Assembly (NCBI GenBank): GCA_049194865.1 | Contig: JBLZWL010000003.1 | Location: 62,001 to 126,000 of the forward strand | DNA: 64,000 bases | Reading direction: 5' to 3' | From: Myxococcus terminator_A | GTDB taxonomy: Bacteria > Myxococcota > Myxococcia > Myxococcales > Myxococcaceae | Shown: positions 7,890-16,270 of the stretch, one piece after another | Layout of the letters: every line of letters starts with the position of its first letter | Position numbering within the stretch: position 1 is the first letter of the stretch | The notes under the pieces: generated by a model | The model's database searches: none | Told to the model about the DNA's origin: nothing | The model's input: only the letters and a program-made list of their open reading frames with translations | Translations under genes and position numbers: made by a program

Positions 7890-8894
7890 TCACACCCCGA
7901 GTGCGTGGGCGACACGCGCTCCAAGCCGCCCCCGAACCTCCCTCCGCCTCAAGAGTGCGGCCGTGGCGACCAGTCCCCCAGCCAGGAGCAGGCGGCGCAG
8001 GGCTTGCTTGCTTCGGGAGTGATAGCCGCCGGACGTGGCGGTGCCCTCGGACATGGGGTGGAAGAGGCTGCCGGAGGTGGCGCCCTGGCGTTCGTCCTCG
8101 AAGTGAAGGGCCTCGGTGGCGCCGTGCATGGTGCGCTCGAAGGTGCGAGGCATCAGGCCGTGCATGGCGGCGAAGGCGCGGGCGGCGGGGCCGACCAGGA
8201 CTTCGGGGCGGGGTTGGCGCAGGACGCGGAGGATGGCGCGGGCGACGCGCTCGGGGGTGTAGACGGGTTCGACGGGGCGCACGCGCCAGCCGGTGTAGTT
8301 GGCGGTGTGGTGCCACAGGGGCGTGTCGATGGCGGCGGGCATCACGGTGCAGACGTGGATGCCGGTATCGAGGAGTTCCTGGCGGACGGAGGCGGTGAAG
8401 CCTCGCACGGCGTGTTTGGAGGCGACGTAGGCGCTGACATAGGGCGCGGTGACGGAGCCGAAGGACGAGGAGACATTGACGAGGGTGCCGTACCCCTGGC
8501 GGCGGAACTGCGTCACGGCGGCGCGGGTGCCGCTGACGGTGCCGAAGAAGTTGGTCTCCATGAGCTGGCGGAAGGCGTCATCGGGGGTCTCCTCGAGGCT
8601 GCCCATGAGGTAGACGCCCGCGTTGTTGATCCACGCGTCGAAGCGGCCGAAGGCTCGCACGGCCTCCTGGGCGAGCGCCTGCACGGAGGCGGAATCCGAG
8701 ACATCGGTGGGGACGGCGACGGCGCGGACGCCGAGGGAGACGCATTCGCGGGAGAGGTCCTCGAGAGGCTCCTCGCGGCGGGCGGCGAGCACGAGGTGGG
8801 CGCCCTTCTTGGCGAGGGCGAGCGCGGTGGCGCGGCCGATGCCGCTGGACGCTCCGGTGATGACGACGACGCGGTTCTTCCATGCACGCTTCAT
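7890..8894 (-). CDS. Short-chain dehydrogenase/reductase with C-terminal membrane tail
   Basis: This 334-aa classical SDR has the cofactor motif TGASSGIG (residues 14-21), NNAG, the catalytic Ser in VSSSFG, and YVASK. The specificity sequence after beta2 (AARREE) fits NADP(H). The catalytic domain occupies the first 250 residues. The remaining 80 residues end with a hydrophobic stretch (LLLAGGLVATAALL) flanked by arginines, a probable membrane anchor. The substrate is unknown. ATG 8894 is chosen because the upstream in-frame sequence is Pro/Ser-rich and lacks domain similarity. Confidence 0.85.
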   Translation of the reverse strand: MKRAWKNRVVVITGASSGIGRATALALAKKGAHLVLAARREEPLEDLSRECVSLGVRAVAVPTDVSDSASVQALAQEAVRAFGRFDAWINNAGVYLMGSLEETPDDAFRQLMETNFFGTVSGTRAAVTQFRRQGYGTLVNVSSSFGSVTAPYVSAYVASKHAVRGFTASVRQELLDTGIHVCTVMPAAIDTPLWHHTANYTGWRVRPVEPVYTPERVARAILRVLRQPRPEVLVGPAARAFAAMHGLMPRTFERTMHGATEALHFEDERQGATSGSLFHPMSEGTATSGGYHSRSKQALRRLLLAGGLVATAALLRRREVRGRLGARVAHALGV

Positions 8895-9160
8895 GTTCCC
8901 TGGCCTCCGTGGGGCGAGCCGGCGCACTGGCGGCTCCGGCTCCTGGGCGAAGATGGGGATGAAGGTGGGCGGTGCCCCGTGCCCCCGGGGGCTCCCCCGG
9001 AGAGCGGGCGGCAGAGCGGTTCCGGAGCGCGGGACGGGGGTCCATCGTCGGGACGGAGTCCTGGAGCTTGCACCGGAAGTGGAACGCCTCTGCACCGGTG
9101 AGCCCGGGCCAGAAAGCAAGGAGTTGGGGTGGTTTGGAGGAAGGGGGAGAGGGCTGTTAT
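8895..9160. other. Intergenic region between divergent SDR and lipoprotein A genes
   Basis: This stretch separates divergently transcribed genes and so must hold both promoters. It has no convincing small gene, palindrome or hairpin. The last part before lipoprotein A belongs to the duplicated block. Confidence 0.4.
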
Positions 9161-9842
9161 GGGCAGACGGATGTCGGGCGGGAAACGGAACACGGCCTGC
9201 ACTGACGCCTCTCGATGAACTCTCCAAGACCTGTCCTACTGCCCTGGGTGGCTGCCGTTCTCTTGTCCACGCCGGCCTGTATCCAAGTGCCGGACATCAC
9301 TCCCGTCCAGGGCGAGGTGCGCATCCGAACGCCCGAGGCGACGGCCTATACGAAGGGGGTCCTGGACATCGGCCTGGAGGTGACGGGCCACCCTCCGGAC
9401 CGGGTGGAGCTGCTCCGGGACGGGGAGGTACTGGCGGTGCTGGAGTCGCCGTACACGTATGCGTGGGACACGGCGGGGGAGGCGGAGGGCGAGCACCGAT
9501 TGGGGGCGCGGGTGGTGTTCGGCGAGACGGTGTTCAAGGGGGAGGAGCGCGTGGTGGTGGTGGACCGCACGGCGCCACAGGTGGTGTCACGGGCGCCGGA
9601 GCCGGGGGCAGAGGACGTGTGGGTGAAGAGTCCCATCCAGGCCGTGTTCTCCGAGTCGATGAAGGTGGGCACCGTGACGAGCGCCTCCGTGCGACTCACC
9701 GTGGGCGGCGTGGAAGTGGTTCGGACGGTGTCACTGTCGGGGGACGGGAAGACGATGACGGTGGTGCCGGGAACACCCATCTTGGCTCCCAGTGCGGTGG
9801 CGATTGCGCTCACCTCGGCAGTGACGGATCTGGCGGGGAATG
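9161..9842 (+). repeat. Tandem-duplication copy 1 (upstream region plus 5' third of lipoprotein A)
   Basis: This 682-bp block recurs at 11158-11838 with few differences and no net length change beyond 1 bp. It begins at GGGCAG, about 54 bp upstream of the start codon, and stops abruptly after GGGGAATG in codon 209, where the two genes become unrelated. Confidence 0.9.
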
Positions 9843-10996
9843 CCTTGGACGCTCCCGCAGGCCCGTGGGACTGGGAGCACCCCACCGTGCTGTTCGAGCC
9901 TGCTGGTCCCGTCTTCGCCAAGAATTCAGGGAGCATTGGTTCCTCTCGTTCTGGGTTCGGCTCGGACAAGAGAGGGAACTCCATCATCATCCAAACAGAA
10001 AAATTCCTGACACACACCCAACTACGAGTCTACAGCAACACTGGCAGCAAATGGACGGAATTGGGGAGGGGTCTGGAAGCAAGAACAGGCAGCTTCGAGC
10101 CAGACAAGCCAATCCTCAGATTCGACCCTCTTGATGACTCACCAGTCATTGCCTGGCATGAAGGACAAGGCAGCAACGATTCCGAGCGCATCTACGTCGC
10201 GCGTTGGATGGAAAACCAATGGAACCACTTAGGGGGACCGACAGGCATCCTCCCATCCCACCCCGACAGTCTTTATCCAGTCATGAATTTGGATGCGACA
10301 GGAAAACCACTCGTTGCATTCTTCTCCGACGCCGAGAAAAACACCTACGTCTACCGCTGGACGGGCACAGCATGGGAAGGAGTGGGGGACAGTATCAACT
10401 TGGCGCTCAGCATGACTTCGAGTTCCCCGCTCGACATCAGGTCCGGCCCCTCTCAATCTCTGTTCTTGTGGGTGACGGGGTCGACAGACGGAACACCCGC
10501 ACCATCTATCATTCAGTGGGATGGCTTCACATGGAAGCCTCTTCGTGGAGCTCAACCTTCCGTCAACCCCTCTTTCGGTTGGAGCCAACGCCTCTTCATT
10601 TCCCCAGAAGGCAACCCGATTCTGACCGGGCTCGCTCAAGCGACTAGCGGCTCCACGCAGGCGCGTTCATACATCTGGGAGAGCAATGAGTGGAAAATCT
10701 ATTGCCCACCGCTCGAGCCAACCATGGATAGTCATTCCGAGATGACGCGCCTCGAGGTCGACGACAATGGGACGTTGTGGATGGTCTGGGCGAAGCAGCT
10801 AGAAACAGTCTTCCACATCGAGCAATGCGTATCTGGGTCGTGGTCTCACTTCGCCAGCAGCTCGACCGCACCCCACCCCATCCCGACCGCGAAATTCTCG
10901 ACCTTTACCCCTACGCGACACACCAACGGCATCCAAGTAGTGACCACTCTCCCCGACGGTGGAACGCTGGTCGTTCACTCACACCCCAATCGCTAG
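9215..10996 (+). CDS. Surface lipoprotein A with Ig-like domain (duplicated N-terminus)
   Basis: This 593-aa protein has a signal peptide with a lipobox-like end (LLSTPAC, Cys22), so it is probably a lipoprotein although position -3 is atypical. Residues 30-125 resemble a Big/Ig-like module. Residues 125-210 form an Ig-like domain of the SbsA/Big_5 kind (APEPGAEDVWVKSPIQAVFSE). The C-terminal 380 residues contain WDG/W-x-x-L repeats spaced like a beta-propeller. The first 209 residues are nearly identical to the paralogue at 11211-12998, with about twenty substitutions by eye, while the rest is different. This part of the gene is less GC-rich than its neighbours. Function is unknown; a surface-exposed role is inferred. 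Confidence 0.8.
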   Translation: MNSPRPVLLPWVAAVLLSTPACIQVPDITPVQGEVRIRTPEATAYTKGVLDIGLEVTGHPPDRVELLRDGEVLAVLESPYTYAWDTAGEAEGEHRLGARVVFGETVFKGEERVVVVDRTAPQVVSRAPEPGAEDVWVKSPIQAVFSESMKVGTVTSASVRLTVGGVEVVRTVSLSGDGKTMTVVPGTPILAPSAVAIALTSAVTDLAGNALDAPAGPWDWEHPTVLFEPAGPVFAKNSGSIGSSRSGFGSDKRGNSIIIQTEKFLTHTQLRVYSNTGSKWTELGRGLEARTGSFEPDKPILRFDPLDDSPVIAWHEGQGSNDSERIYVARWMENQWNHLGGPTGILPSHPDSLYPVMNLDATGKPLVAFFSDAEKNTYVYRWTGTAWEGVGDSINLALSMTSSSPLDIRSGPSQSLFLWVTGSTDGTPAPSIIQWDGFTWKPLRGAQPSVNPSFGWSQRLFISPEGNPILTGLAQATSGSTQARSYIWESNEWKIYCPPLEPTMDSHSEMTRLEVDDNGTLWMVWAKQLETVFHIEQCVSGSWSHFASSSTAPHPIPTAKFSTFTPTRHTNGIQVVTTLPDGGTLVVHSHPNR

Positions 10997-11052
10997 AATC
11001 GGCCATGCCCTCACCTCTGCGCTCTGCCATTACACCATCCAGGAGAAATGCC

Positions 11053-11214
11053 ATGCGGTCCGCATTGTTCATCCTGAGTTGTGTTCTTCCCTTCACCTCA
11101 TTCTCGGCCCCCCGGCGATTGGTCGTAGCGAGTGGCGATTGCAAGGACGCGGAGCTGGGCAGCCGAATGTCGGTCGGGCAGTGGAACACGGACTGCATTG
11201 ACGCCACGCGATGA
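11053..11214 (+). pseudogene. Truncated 5' end of the PEGA-protein gene (duplication fossil)
   Basis: A good ribosome binding site (AGGAGA, 7 nt spacing) precedes ATG 11053. The 53-aa product has a signal peptide and then APRRLVVASGDCKDAELGS, identical over 19 residues to the start of the mature protein of the gene at 13133. Homology stops exactly where the duplicated block of lipoprotein B begins (11158-11163). The remaining residues are translated from the former upstream region of the lipoprotein gene. The frame ends in an ATGA overlap with the start of lipoprotein B, so it may still be translated and couple to that gene. Confidence 0.8.
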
Positions 11215-11838
11215 GCTCTCCAAGACCTGTCCTGCTGCCCTGGGTGGCTGCCGTCCTCTTGTCCACGCCGGCCTGTATCCAAGTGCCGGACATCACTCCC
11301 GTCCAGGGCGAGGTGCACATCCGAACGCCCGAGGCGACGGCCTATACGAAGGGGGTCCTGGACATCGGCCTGGAGGTGACGGGGCACCGTCCGGACCGGG
11401 TGGAGCTGCTCTGGGACGGTGAGGTACTGGCGGTGCTGGAGTCGCCGTACACGTATGCGTGGGACACGACGGGAGAGACGGAGGGCGAGCACCGGTTGAG
11501 GGCACGGGTGGTGTTCGGGGAGACGGTGTTCGCGGGGGAGGAGCGCGTGGTGGTGGTGGACCGCACGGCGCCGCAGGTGGTGTCGCGGTCTCCTGAGCCG
11601 GGGGCAGATGACGTGTGGGTGAAGAGTCCCATCCAGGCCGTGTTCTCCGAGCCGATGAAGGCGAGCACCGTGACGAGCGCCTCCGTGCGACTCACCGTGG
11701 GCGGCGTGGAAGTGGTTCGGACGGTGTCACTGTCGGGGGATGGGAAGACGATGACGGTGGTGCCGGGGACACCCATCTCGGCGCCGACCTCGGCGGCGAT
11801 TGCGCTCACCTCGGCAGTAACGGATCTGGCGGGGAATG
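11158..11838 (+). repeat. Tandem-duplication copy 2 (upstream region plus 5' third of lipoprotein B)
   Basis: Second copy of the block at 9161-9842, offset by 1996 bp. Its left edge lies inside the truncated gene at 11053-11214, marking the recombination junction. Confidence 0.9.
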
Positions 11839-12998
11839 AAGTGAGCAACCCCTCGGAGGCATGGAATTGGGCCTTGCCCTACTGGATTCCGTGGGGAGCA
11901 ACTAACGTCTCCCTGCCCCTGGGACTCCACGACACAGGCATTCACCGCATTGATTCATCCGGCAGACTTCTCGCAACGTGGCCCCTTCACACGGATCCTT
12001 CGGGAAGACCTCAGCTGAATCGATGGGGCGGTACTGATTGGGAGTTCTGGGGCGGAACCTACATCGACAGCGCCATCATGAGCAGCAACGAAGGCCCTCC
12101 ACTCCTGCTGGACGATACAGGCAACCCTGTCGTCGCCTGGGTGAGCGCCTATACTCATGACAAGTCCCTGATTCACATCAGACGATGGACCACTGGAGTC
12201 TGGCAGCAACTTGAATCCCCCACCCCCGAAGGAACAGGGCTGCCAGTCAAACTGCACCCCACTCTTCAGTGGACTCCGGCCGGCCAGCTCGCCATCGCCT
12301 GGGTCGAACACAACGCGACCCAACAGAAAGTATGCGTCAGCATCTTGACCGAACACCAGTGGACCCCAGTGGGGGCATGCCTGGCCGACACACTCGCAGG
12401 CCCTCCCAACCCGCATCTATCTCTGAACTTCACCTCGACGGGCATCCCGGTGGTGGCGTGGCTTGGGGAGGGAAGCACTTCCGCTGCCACGGAAATCAAG
12501 ATTCACTACCACTCCGAGGGGAAGTGGCAGGCCATGGATGACGACCGCGACACAGAACCAGGCAAATATATTCTCACCCACCCGGGGCCCAACAACAGCC
12601 TGTACCTTGTAGGACTCTCACCGCGTGGGCTCCCTACGACGTACGACCTGCATACTTATCGCTATTCGCTGGACCCCGACGCCACTGGAGGTGCCATTGG
12701 CGTCTTCCAGCCGGCATCGGAAACCGCCTCCATTCGGAACTTTTCGATCATCACCGACAAGGACGAGCGGCTCGTCATTGTATGGGAGGAAGCGGTTCCT
12801 CAAGGCGGCACAAAGCTTCACCTGCGCCGCTGGTCTCATACCTCTTGGGACTCTCTAGAAGATGCAGCCCCCTTGGTAGGTTCGCTCACGGTCATACCCT
12901 CCTCTCTCCAGACCACACCTGATGGCAGCCTGGTCCTGAGTTGGATTGAGCAGACGCAGTCCGACACACACATTCACATCAAGCGATTCAACGAATGA
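11211..12998 (+). CDS. Surface lipoprotein B with Ig-like domain, paralogue of A
   Basis: This 595-aa protein has the same signal peptide, lipobox-like Cys22 and Ig-like region as lipoprotein A over about 209 residues. The C-terminal 385 residues are then unrelated at residue level, yet have a similar composition and periodic Trp motifs (IRRWTTGVWQQL, HLRRWSHTSWDSL), again suggesting a propeller. The abrupt border between conserved and divergent parts suggests domain replacement or strong diversifying change in the exposed half. The start codon overlaps the stop of the truncated gene upstream (ATGA). Function is unknown. Confidence 0.8.
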   Translation: MSSPRPVLLPWVAAVLLSTPACIQVPDITPVQGEVHIRTPEATAYTKGVLDIGLEVTGHRPDRVELLWDGEVLAVLESPYTYAWDTTGETEGEHRLRARVVFGETVFAGEERVVVVDRTAPQVVSRSPEPGADDVWVKSPIQAVFSEPMKASTVTSASVRLTVGGVEVVRTVSLSGDGKTMTVVPGTPISAPTSAAIALTSAVTDLAGNEVSNPSEAWNWALPYWIPWGATNVSLPLGLHDTGIHRIDSSGRLLATWPLHTDPSGRPQLNRWGGTDWEFWGGTYIDSAIMSSNEGPPLLLDDTGNPVVAWVSAYTHDKSLIHIRRWTTGVWQQLESPTPEGTGLPVKLHPTLQWTPAGQLAIAWVEHNATQQKVCVSILTEHQWTPVGACLADTLAGPPNPHLSLNFTSTGIPVVAWLGEGSTSAATEIKIHYHSEGKWQAMDDDRDTEPGKYILTHPGPNNSLYLVGLSPRGLPTTYDLHTYRYSLDPDATGGAIGVFQPASETASIRNFSIITDKDERLVIVWEEAVPQGGTKLHLRRWSHTSWDSLEDAAPLVGSLTVIPSSLQTTPDGSLVLSWIEQTQSDTHIHIKRFNE

Positions 12999-13132
12999 GC
13001 CCGGCGTCTTGGCGAACAACCGTCCACCCTCCGAACCGCAGCTGAGAATACGCCGACTCAACTACTAGCGTTCCCATGGCCCATGCACGCTCACAGAATA
13101 TCCGGGCGGGCTCACCTTACGAAACCACTCCG

Positions 13133-14659
13133 ATGACAGATTTTCGAATCGTTGTTCTCCTCCTCGCGATCCTTCCGACACTCGGGCTCGCGGCACCTCG
13201 CCGTCTGGTCGTCGCGAGTGGAGACTGCAAGGACGCGGAGCTGGGCAGCCAGGCCAACGCGTTCCTCGGTGCCCTCGTGTCACGCCCGGAGCAGGACGTC
13301 CTGAGCGCGTCTGGTTTCAGTGAACGACTGTTCCCCCAGCCCACCAAGAGCTACGAGGACCTCCAGCGGCAGCTCGACTCCGCTCAGGACCACTTCTACG
13401 AGAGCCGGAACGGCAAAGCCGCCGTGGCCATCGACGAAGCACTCCAGCAAATCAACCGCCTGCCCGTGGGCGATGCGCGCTGGAAGCTCTACGTGAACGC
13501 TCAGCTCCTGCACGGCCTGAACTATCGGGCCATGGGAAGACAGAAGGAGAGCGACACCGCATTCCGGCACGTGTTGCGCCTCCAGCCCGCCTACGAGCTC
13601 GACCCGGACTACTTCGCCCCCTCGGTGCGCCAGGGGTTCGACAAGTTGCGACGTGAGCTGAACCTCGCTCGCAAGGTGAAGCTCTCGGTGAAGTCCACCT
13701 TGCCCACCTCGGACGTGTATCTCGACGGCATCAAGATGGGGCAGACGCCGCTGACGCTCGACGTGCTGGCGGGCAGCTATGACCTCACCCTGGTGAAGGG
13801 CGAGGCCATCAGCTTCCCTCGGCAGATTCAGGCGCAGGGCGCTGACACGCCGCTGCTCGTGGACCTCGCTTATGAGGGCTCCGTCTCCGCCACGCCGTTC
13901 CCCTGCCTCTCCGTGCCCGAGGCCAGCATGGAGCAGACCCTCAGTCACGCCGTCCGACTGGGCGGCACGCTCGGCGTCGAGGAGGTCATCGTCGTGCGAC
14001 TGGAGCGTCCCAGCAGTGGCCCCAAGTGGTTCGCCGCCACGGTGCTCAATGTCGAGGGCGGCCAGAAGCTTCGCGAAGGAGGCTTCAAGACACAGGGATT
14101 GGATGCCCCTTCGGAAGCACTCTCCGCCCTGGTCGACTTCGTGACCACGGGCCGGTCTCCTTCCAGCCTCGTGGTGATGAACGCCAATGGGCGTGCTCCC
14201 TGGGAGCAGGCTGTGACCTCGGACAAGTCTGGCGCCCAGCATGGAAGCGGCATGGACATCAGCGCTCCGGACCTTCTCTCGGACGGCGTCGCGGACTCGG
14301 CGGACCGATCCACACCGGCACTGCGCGTGGCGTCCTATGTCCTTCTCGGCACCGGCGTGGCCGCACTGGGTGGGGCAGGTGTGGTGCGGTTCCTCGCACA
14401 GAAGAACGTCGATGACCTGGAGAAGCGGATGGAGAACGGTCGAATCCTCTCCTCGGACCAAGAGGCGCTGCGGCTTCGGAACTCCCTGGTCCAGAAGAGC
14501 AATCTCCTCACGGGACTCCTCGTCGGAGGAGGCGCCGCTGTCACCACGGGGGCCGTGCTCTTCCTCCTATCGCCCTCGCCCCAAGGACCGCAGCCTGTCT
14601 CGGTGGGCGTCGCCACGAATGGCGAGGAGTTCTCGGCCAGCCTCTCCGGCACCTTCTGA
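13133..14659 (+). CDS. Exported TPR-like/PEGA-domain protein
   Basis: This 508-aa protein has an N-terminal signal peptide (MTDFRIVVLLLAILPTLGLA) and mature start APRRLVVASGDCKDAELG. Residues 60-175 are helical and TPR-like (YESRNGKAAVAIDEAL, RWKLYVNAQLLHGLNYRAMGR). Residues about 185-235 form a PEGA domain (KLSVKSTLPTSDVYLDGIKMG). Near the C-terminus two hydrophobic segments (VASYVLLGTGVAALGGAG and LLTGLLVGGGAAVTTGAVLFLL) probably span the inner membrane. This layout is frequent in myxobacteria next to surface proteins; the role is unknown. Its 5' end was copied in the tandem duplication (fragment at 11053-11214). ATG 13133 is chosen for the signal peptide; an upstream ATG at 13076 would give a non-typical extension. 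Confidence 0.75.
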   Translation: MTDFRIVVLLLAILPTLGLAAPRRLVVASGDCKDAELGSQANAFLGALVSRPEQDVLSASGFSERLFPQPTKSYEDLQRQLDSAQDHFYESRNGKAAVAIDEALQQINRLPVGDARWKLYVNAQLLHGLNYRAMGRQKESDTAFRHVLRLQPAYELDPDYFAPSVRQGFDKLRRELNLARKVKLSVKSTLPTSDVYLDGIKMGQTPLTLDVLAGSYDLTLVKGEAISFPRQIQAQGADTPLLVDLAYEGSVSATPFPCLSVPEASMEQTLSHAVRLGGTLGVEEVIVVRLERPSSGPKWFAATVLNVEGGQKLREGGFKTQGLDAPSEALSALVDFVTTGRSPSSLVVMNANGRAPWEQAVTSDKSGAQHGSGMDISAPDLLSDGVADSADRSTPALRVASYVLLGTGVAALGGAGVVRFLAQKNVDDLEKRMENGRILSSDQEALRLRNSLVQKSNLLTGLLVGGGAAVTTGAVLFLLSPSPQGPQPVSVGVATNGEEFSASLSGTF

Positions 14660-14728
14660 CGTCCACGCCCCCTAGGGAGTCGCTCACCATCCGCGCCGAC
14701 ACCCTCGCCACCGCATAGAGTGCCGCGC

Positions 14729-16147
14729 ATGACGCGTGCCCTTCTTGCCCTGCTCTTGGCCACGAGCGCTTCCGCCGCGGCCCCTCGCACCCTCCGGGTG
14801 GATTACTTCCACACCGGAAATGCCACCGAGGAACGCTTCAGCCTCGATCGGGTGGTCCTCGAGCCGCTGCCCTGGCCGGGACACGCGGCACGTGCGGTCG
14901 ACGACACCAACCTCGGCAAGTACCTCTTCGAGGTGAGGGACCGGGACACGAACCAGGTCCTCTTCTCCCGAGGCTTCGCCTCCATCTACGGAGAGTGGGA
15001 ACTCACCACCGAGGCGAAGAACCAGCACCGCACGTTCCACGAGTCGCTTCGCTTCCCCACGCCGGAGCGCCCCGTCCAGGTGCTCCTCAAGAAGCGCGAC
15101 ACACAGAACGCCTTCCGAGAGGTGTGGTCACTCATCGTGGACCCGAAGGACATGTTCGTGGACCCGTCCTCGCCACCCGCTCCGGGCCCACTGCTGAAGC
15201 TGCTGGAGAACGGACCGCCGGAACAGAAGGTGGATCTGCTCATCCTGGGAGACGGCTACACCGAAGCGGAGCGCCCCAAGTTCGAGAAGGACGCCCGGCG
15301 CATGGTGGACATCCTCTTCACCTTCTCTCCCTTCAAGGAGCGCAAGGCGGACTTCAATGTCTGGGGCCTGATGCCCGCCGCCGCGCAGTCCGGAATCTCT
15401 CGGCCGTCCACCGGCATCCACCGGCGCTCGCCCGTGGGCACCACCTATGACGCCTTCGGCAGCGAACGCTACATCCTGACCTTCGACAACAAGGCCTTCC
15501 GCGAGCTGTCTGCCTTCGCGCCCTACGAGTTCGTCGAAATCCTCTCCAACGGCAACACCTACGGGGGCGGCGGCATCCTTGGCCTCTACGGCACCGTGGC
15601 AGCCGACAGCCTGTGGGCGCCCTACGTCTTCGTCCACGAGTTCGGCCATCACTTCGCTGGACTCGCCGACGAGTACTACACCTCCGAGTCCGTCTACGTG
15701 TCCAGCGCGGACCGGCTGGAGCCCTGGGAGAAGAACGTCACCGCGCTCAAGGACCCGGAGCAGCTCAAGTGGAAGCACCTGGTGACGCCCGGCACACCCA
15801 TTCCCACGCCCTGGGGCAAGGAGGCCTACGAGACGCACTCCAATGACGTGCAGAAGCGCCGCCGCCAGGTCCGCGCCCAGCGCAAGCCGGAGTCGGAGAT
15901 GGACTCTCTGTTCGTGGCGCAACGCGACTGGGAGGAGAAGTTCCTTTCCTCGCAGAAATACTCGAACAAGGTCGGGGCCTTCGAAGGGGCCAACTACGAG
16001 GCCCGGGGGTATTACAGACCCCAGCTCGACTGCGTGATGTTTACTCGGGACCGCGTGCCCTTCTGCGCGGTGTGTCAGGACGCGATTTCACAGGTCATCG
16101 ACTTGTACGCGGGTCCGAAACCCCAGGCATCCCGCAAGACTCCGTGA
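14729..16147 (+). CDS. Secreted M64 family metallopeptidase
   Basis: This 472-aa protein has a signal peptide (MTRALLALLLATSASA). It carries the zinc-binding HEFGHHF motif with His303 and His307, followed by GLADEYY, which is diagnostic of peptidase family M64 (the IgA-peptidase-like family). An N-terminal beta-rich domain (residues 25-140) precedes the catalytic domain, which begins with KVDLLILGDGYTEAE. Residues near the C-terminus include a Cys pair (CAVC). It would act outside the cell or in the periplasm, fitting a predatory lifestyle. I chose ATG 14729 over GTG 14720 because of the signal peptide. Confidence 0.88.
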   Translation: MTRALLALLLATSASAAAPRTLRVDYFHTGNATEERFSLDRVVLEPLPWPGHAARAVDDTNLGKYLFEVRDRDTNQVLFSRGFASIYGEWELTTEAKNQHRTFHESLRFPTPERPVQVLLKKRDTQNAFREVWSLIVDPKDMFVDPSSPPAPGPLLKLLENGPPEQKVDLLILGDGYTEAERPKFEKDARRMVDILFTFSPFKERKADFNVWGLMPAAAQSGISRPSTGIHRRSPVGTTYDAFGSERYILTFDNKAFRELSAFAPYEFVEILSNGNTYGGGGILGLYGTVAADSLWAPYVFVHEFGHHFAGLADEYYTSESVYVSSADRLEPWEKNVTALKDPEQLKWKHLVTPGTPIPTPWGKEAYETHSNDVQKRRRQVRAQRKPESEMDSLFVAQRDWEEKFLSSQKYSNKVGAFEGANYEARGYYRPQLDCVMFTRDRVPFCAVCQDAISQVIDLYAGPKPQASRKTP

Positions 16148-16174
16148 AAACCTGACATTTCAAGGGATTCCTGC

Positions 16175-16192
16175 GTGACATAGCGGTGTCAC
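16175..16192. promoter_or_regulatory. Inverted repeat upstream of the Cys-rich lipoprotein gene
   Basis: Perfect 6-bp arms GTGACA and TGTCAC with a 6-nt spacer lie 79 bp before the start of the Cys-rich gene and 28 bp after the peptidase stop. It could be an operator or a weak terminator. Confidence 0.3.
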
Positions 16193-16270
16193 GGGGGCCC
16201 CGCAATGGACCCTCTCCAGGTTCAGGTGTAAGGGGGGCGAGTTACTACCTGCATCCCTGGAGGGGACCGC

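Noticed and set aside
6765..9101. Plus-strand open frame of 778 codons opposite lipid kinase and SDR genes
   Set aside because: Crosses two real minus-strand genes and their hairpin; low-complexity product.
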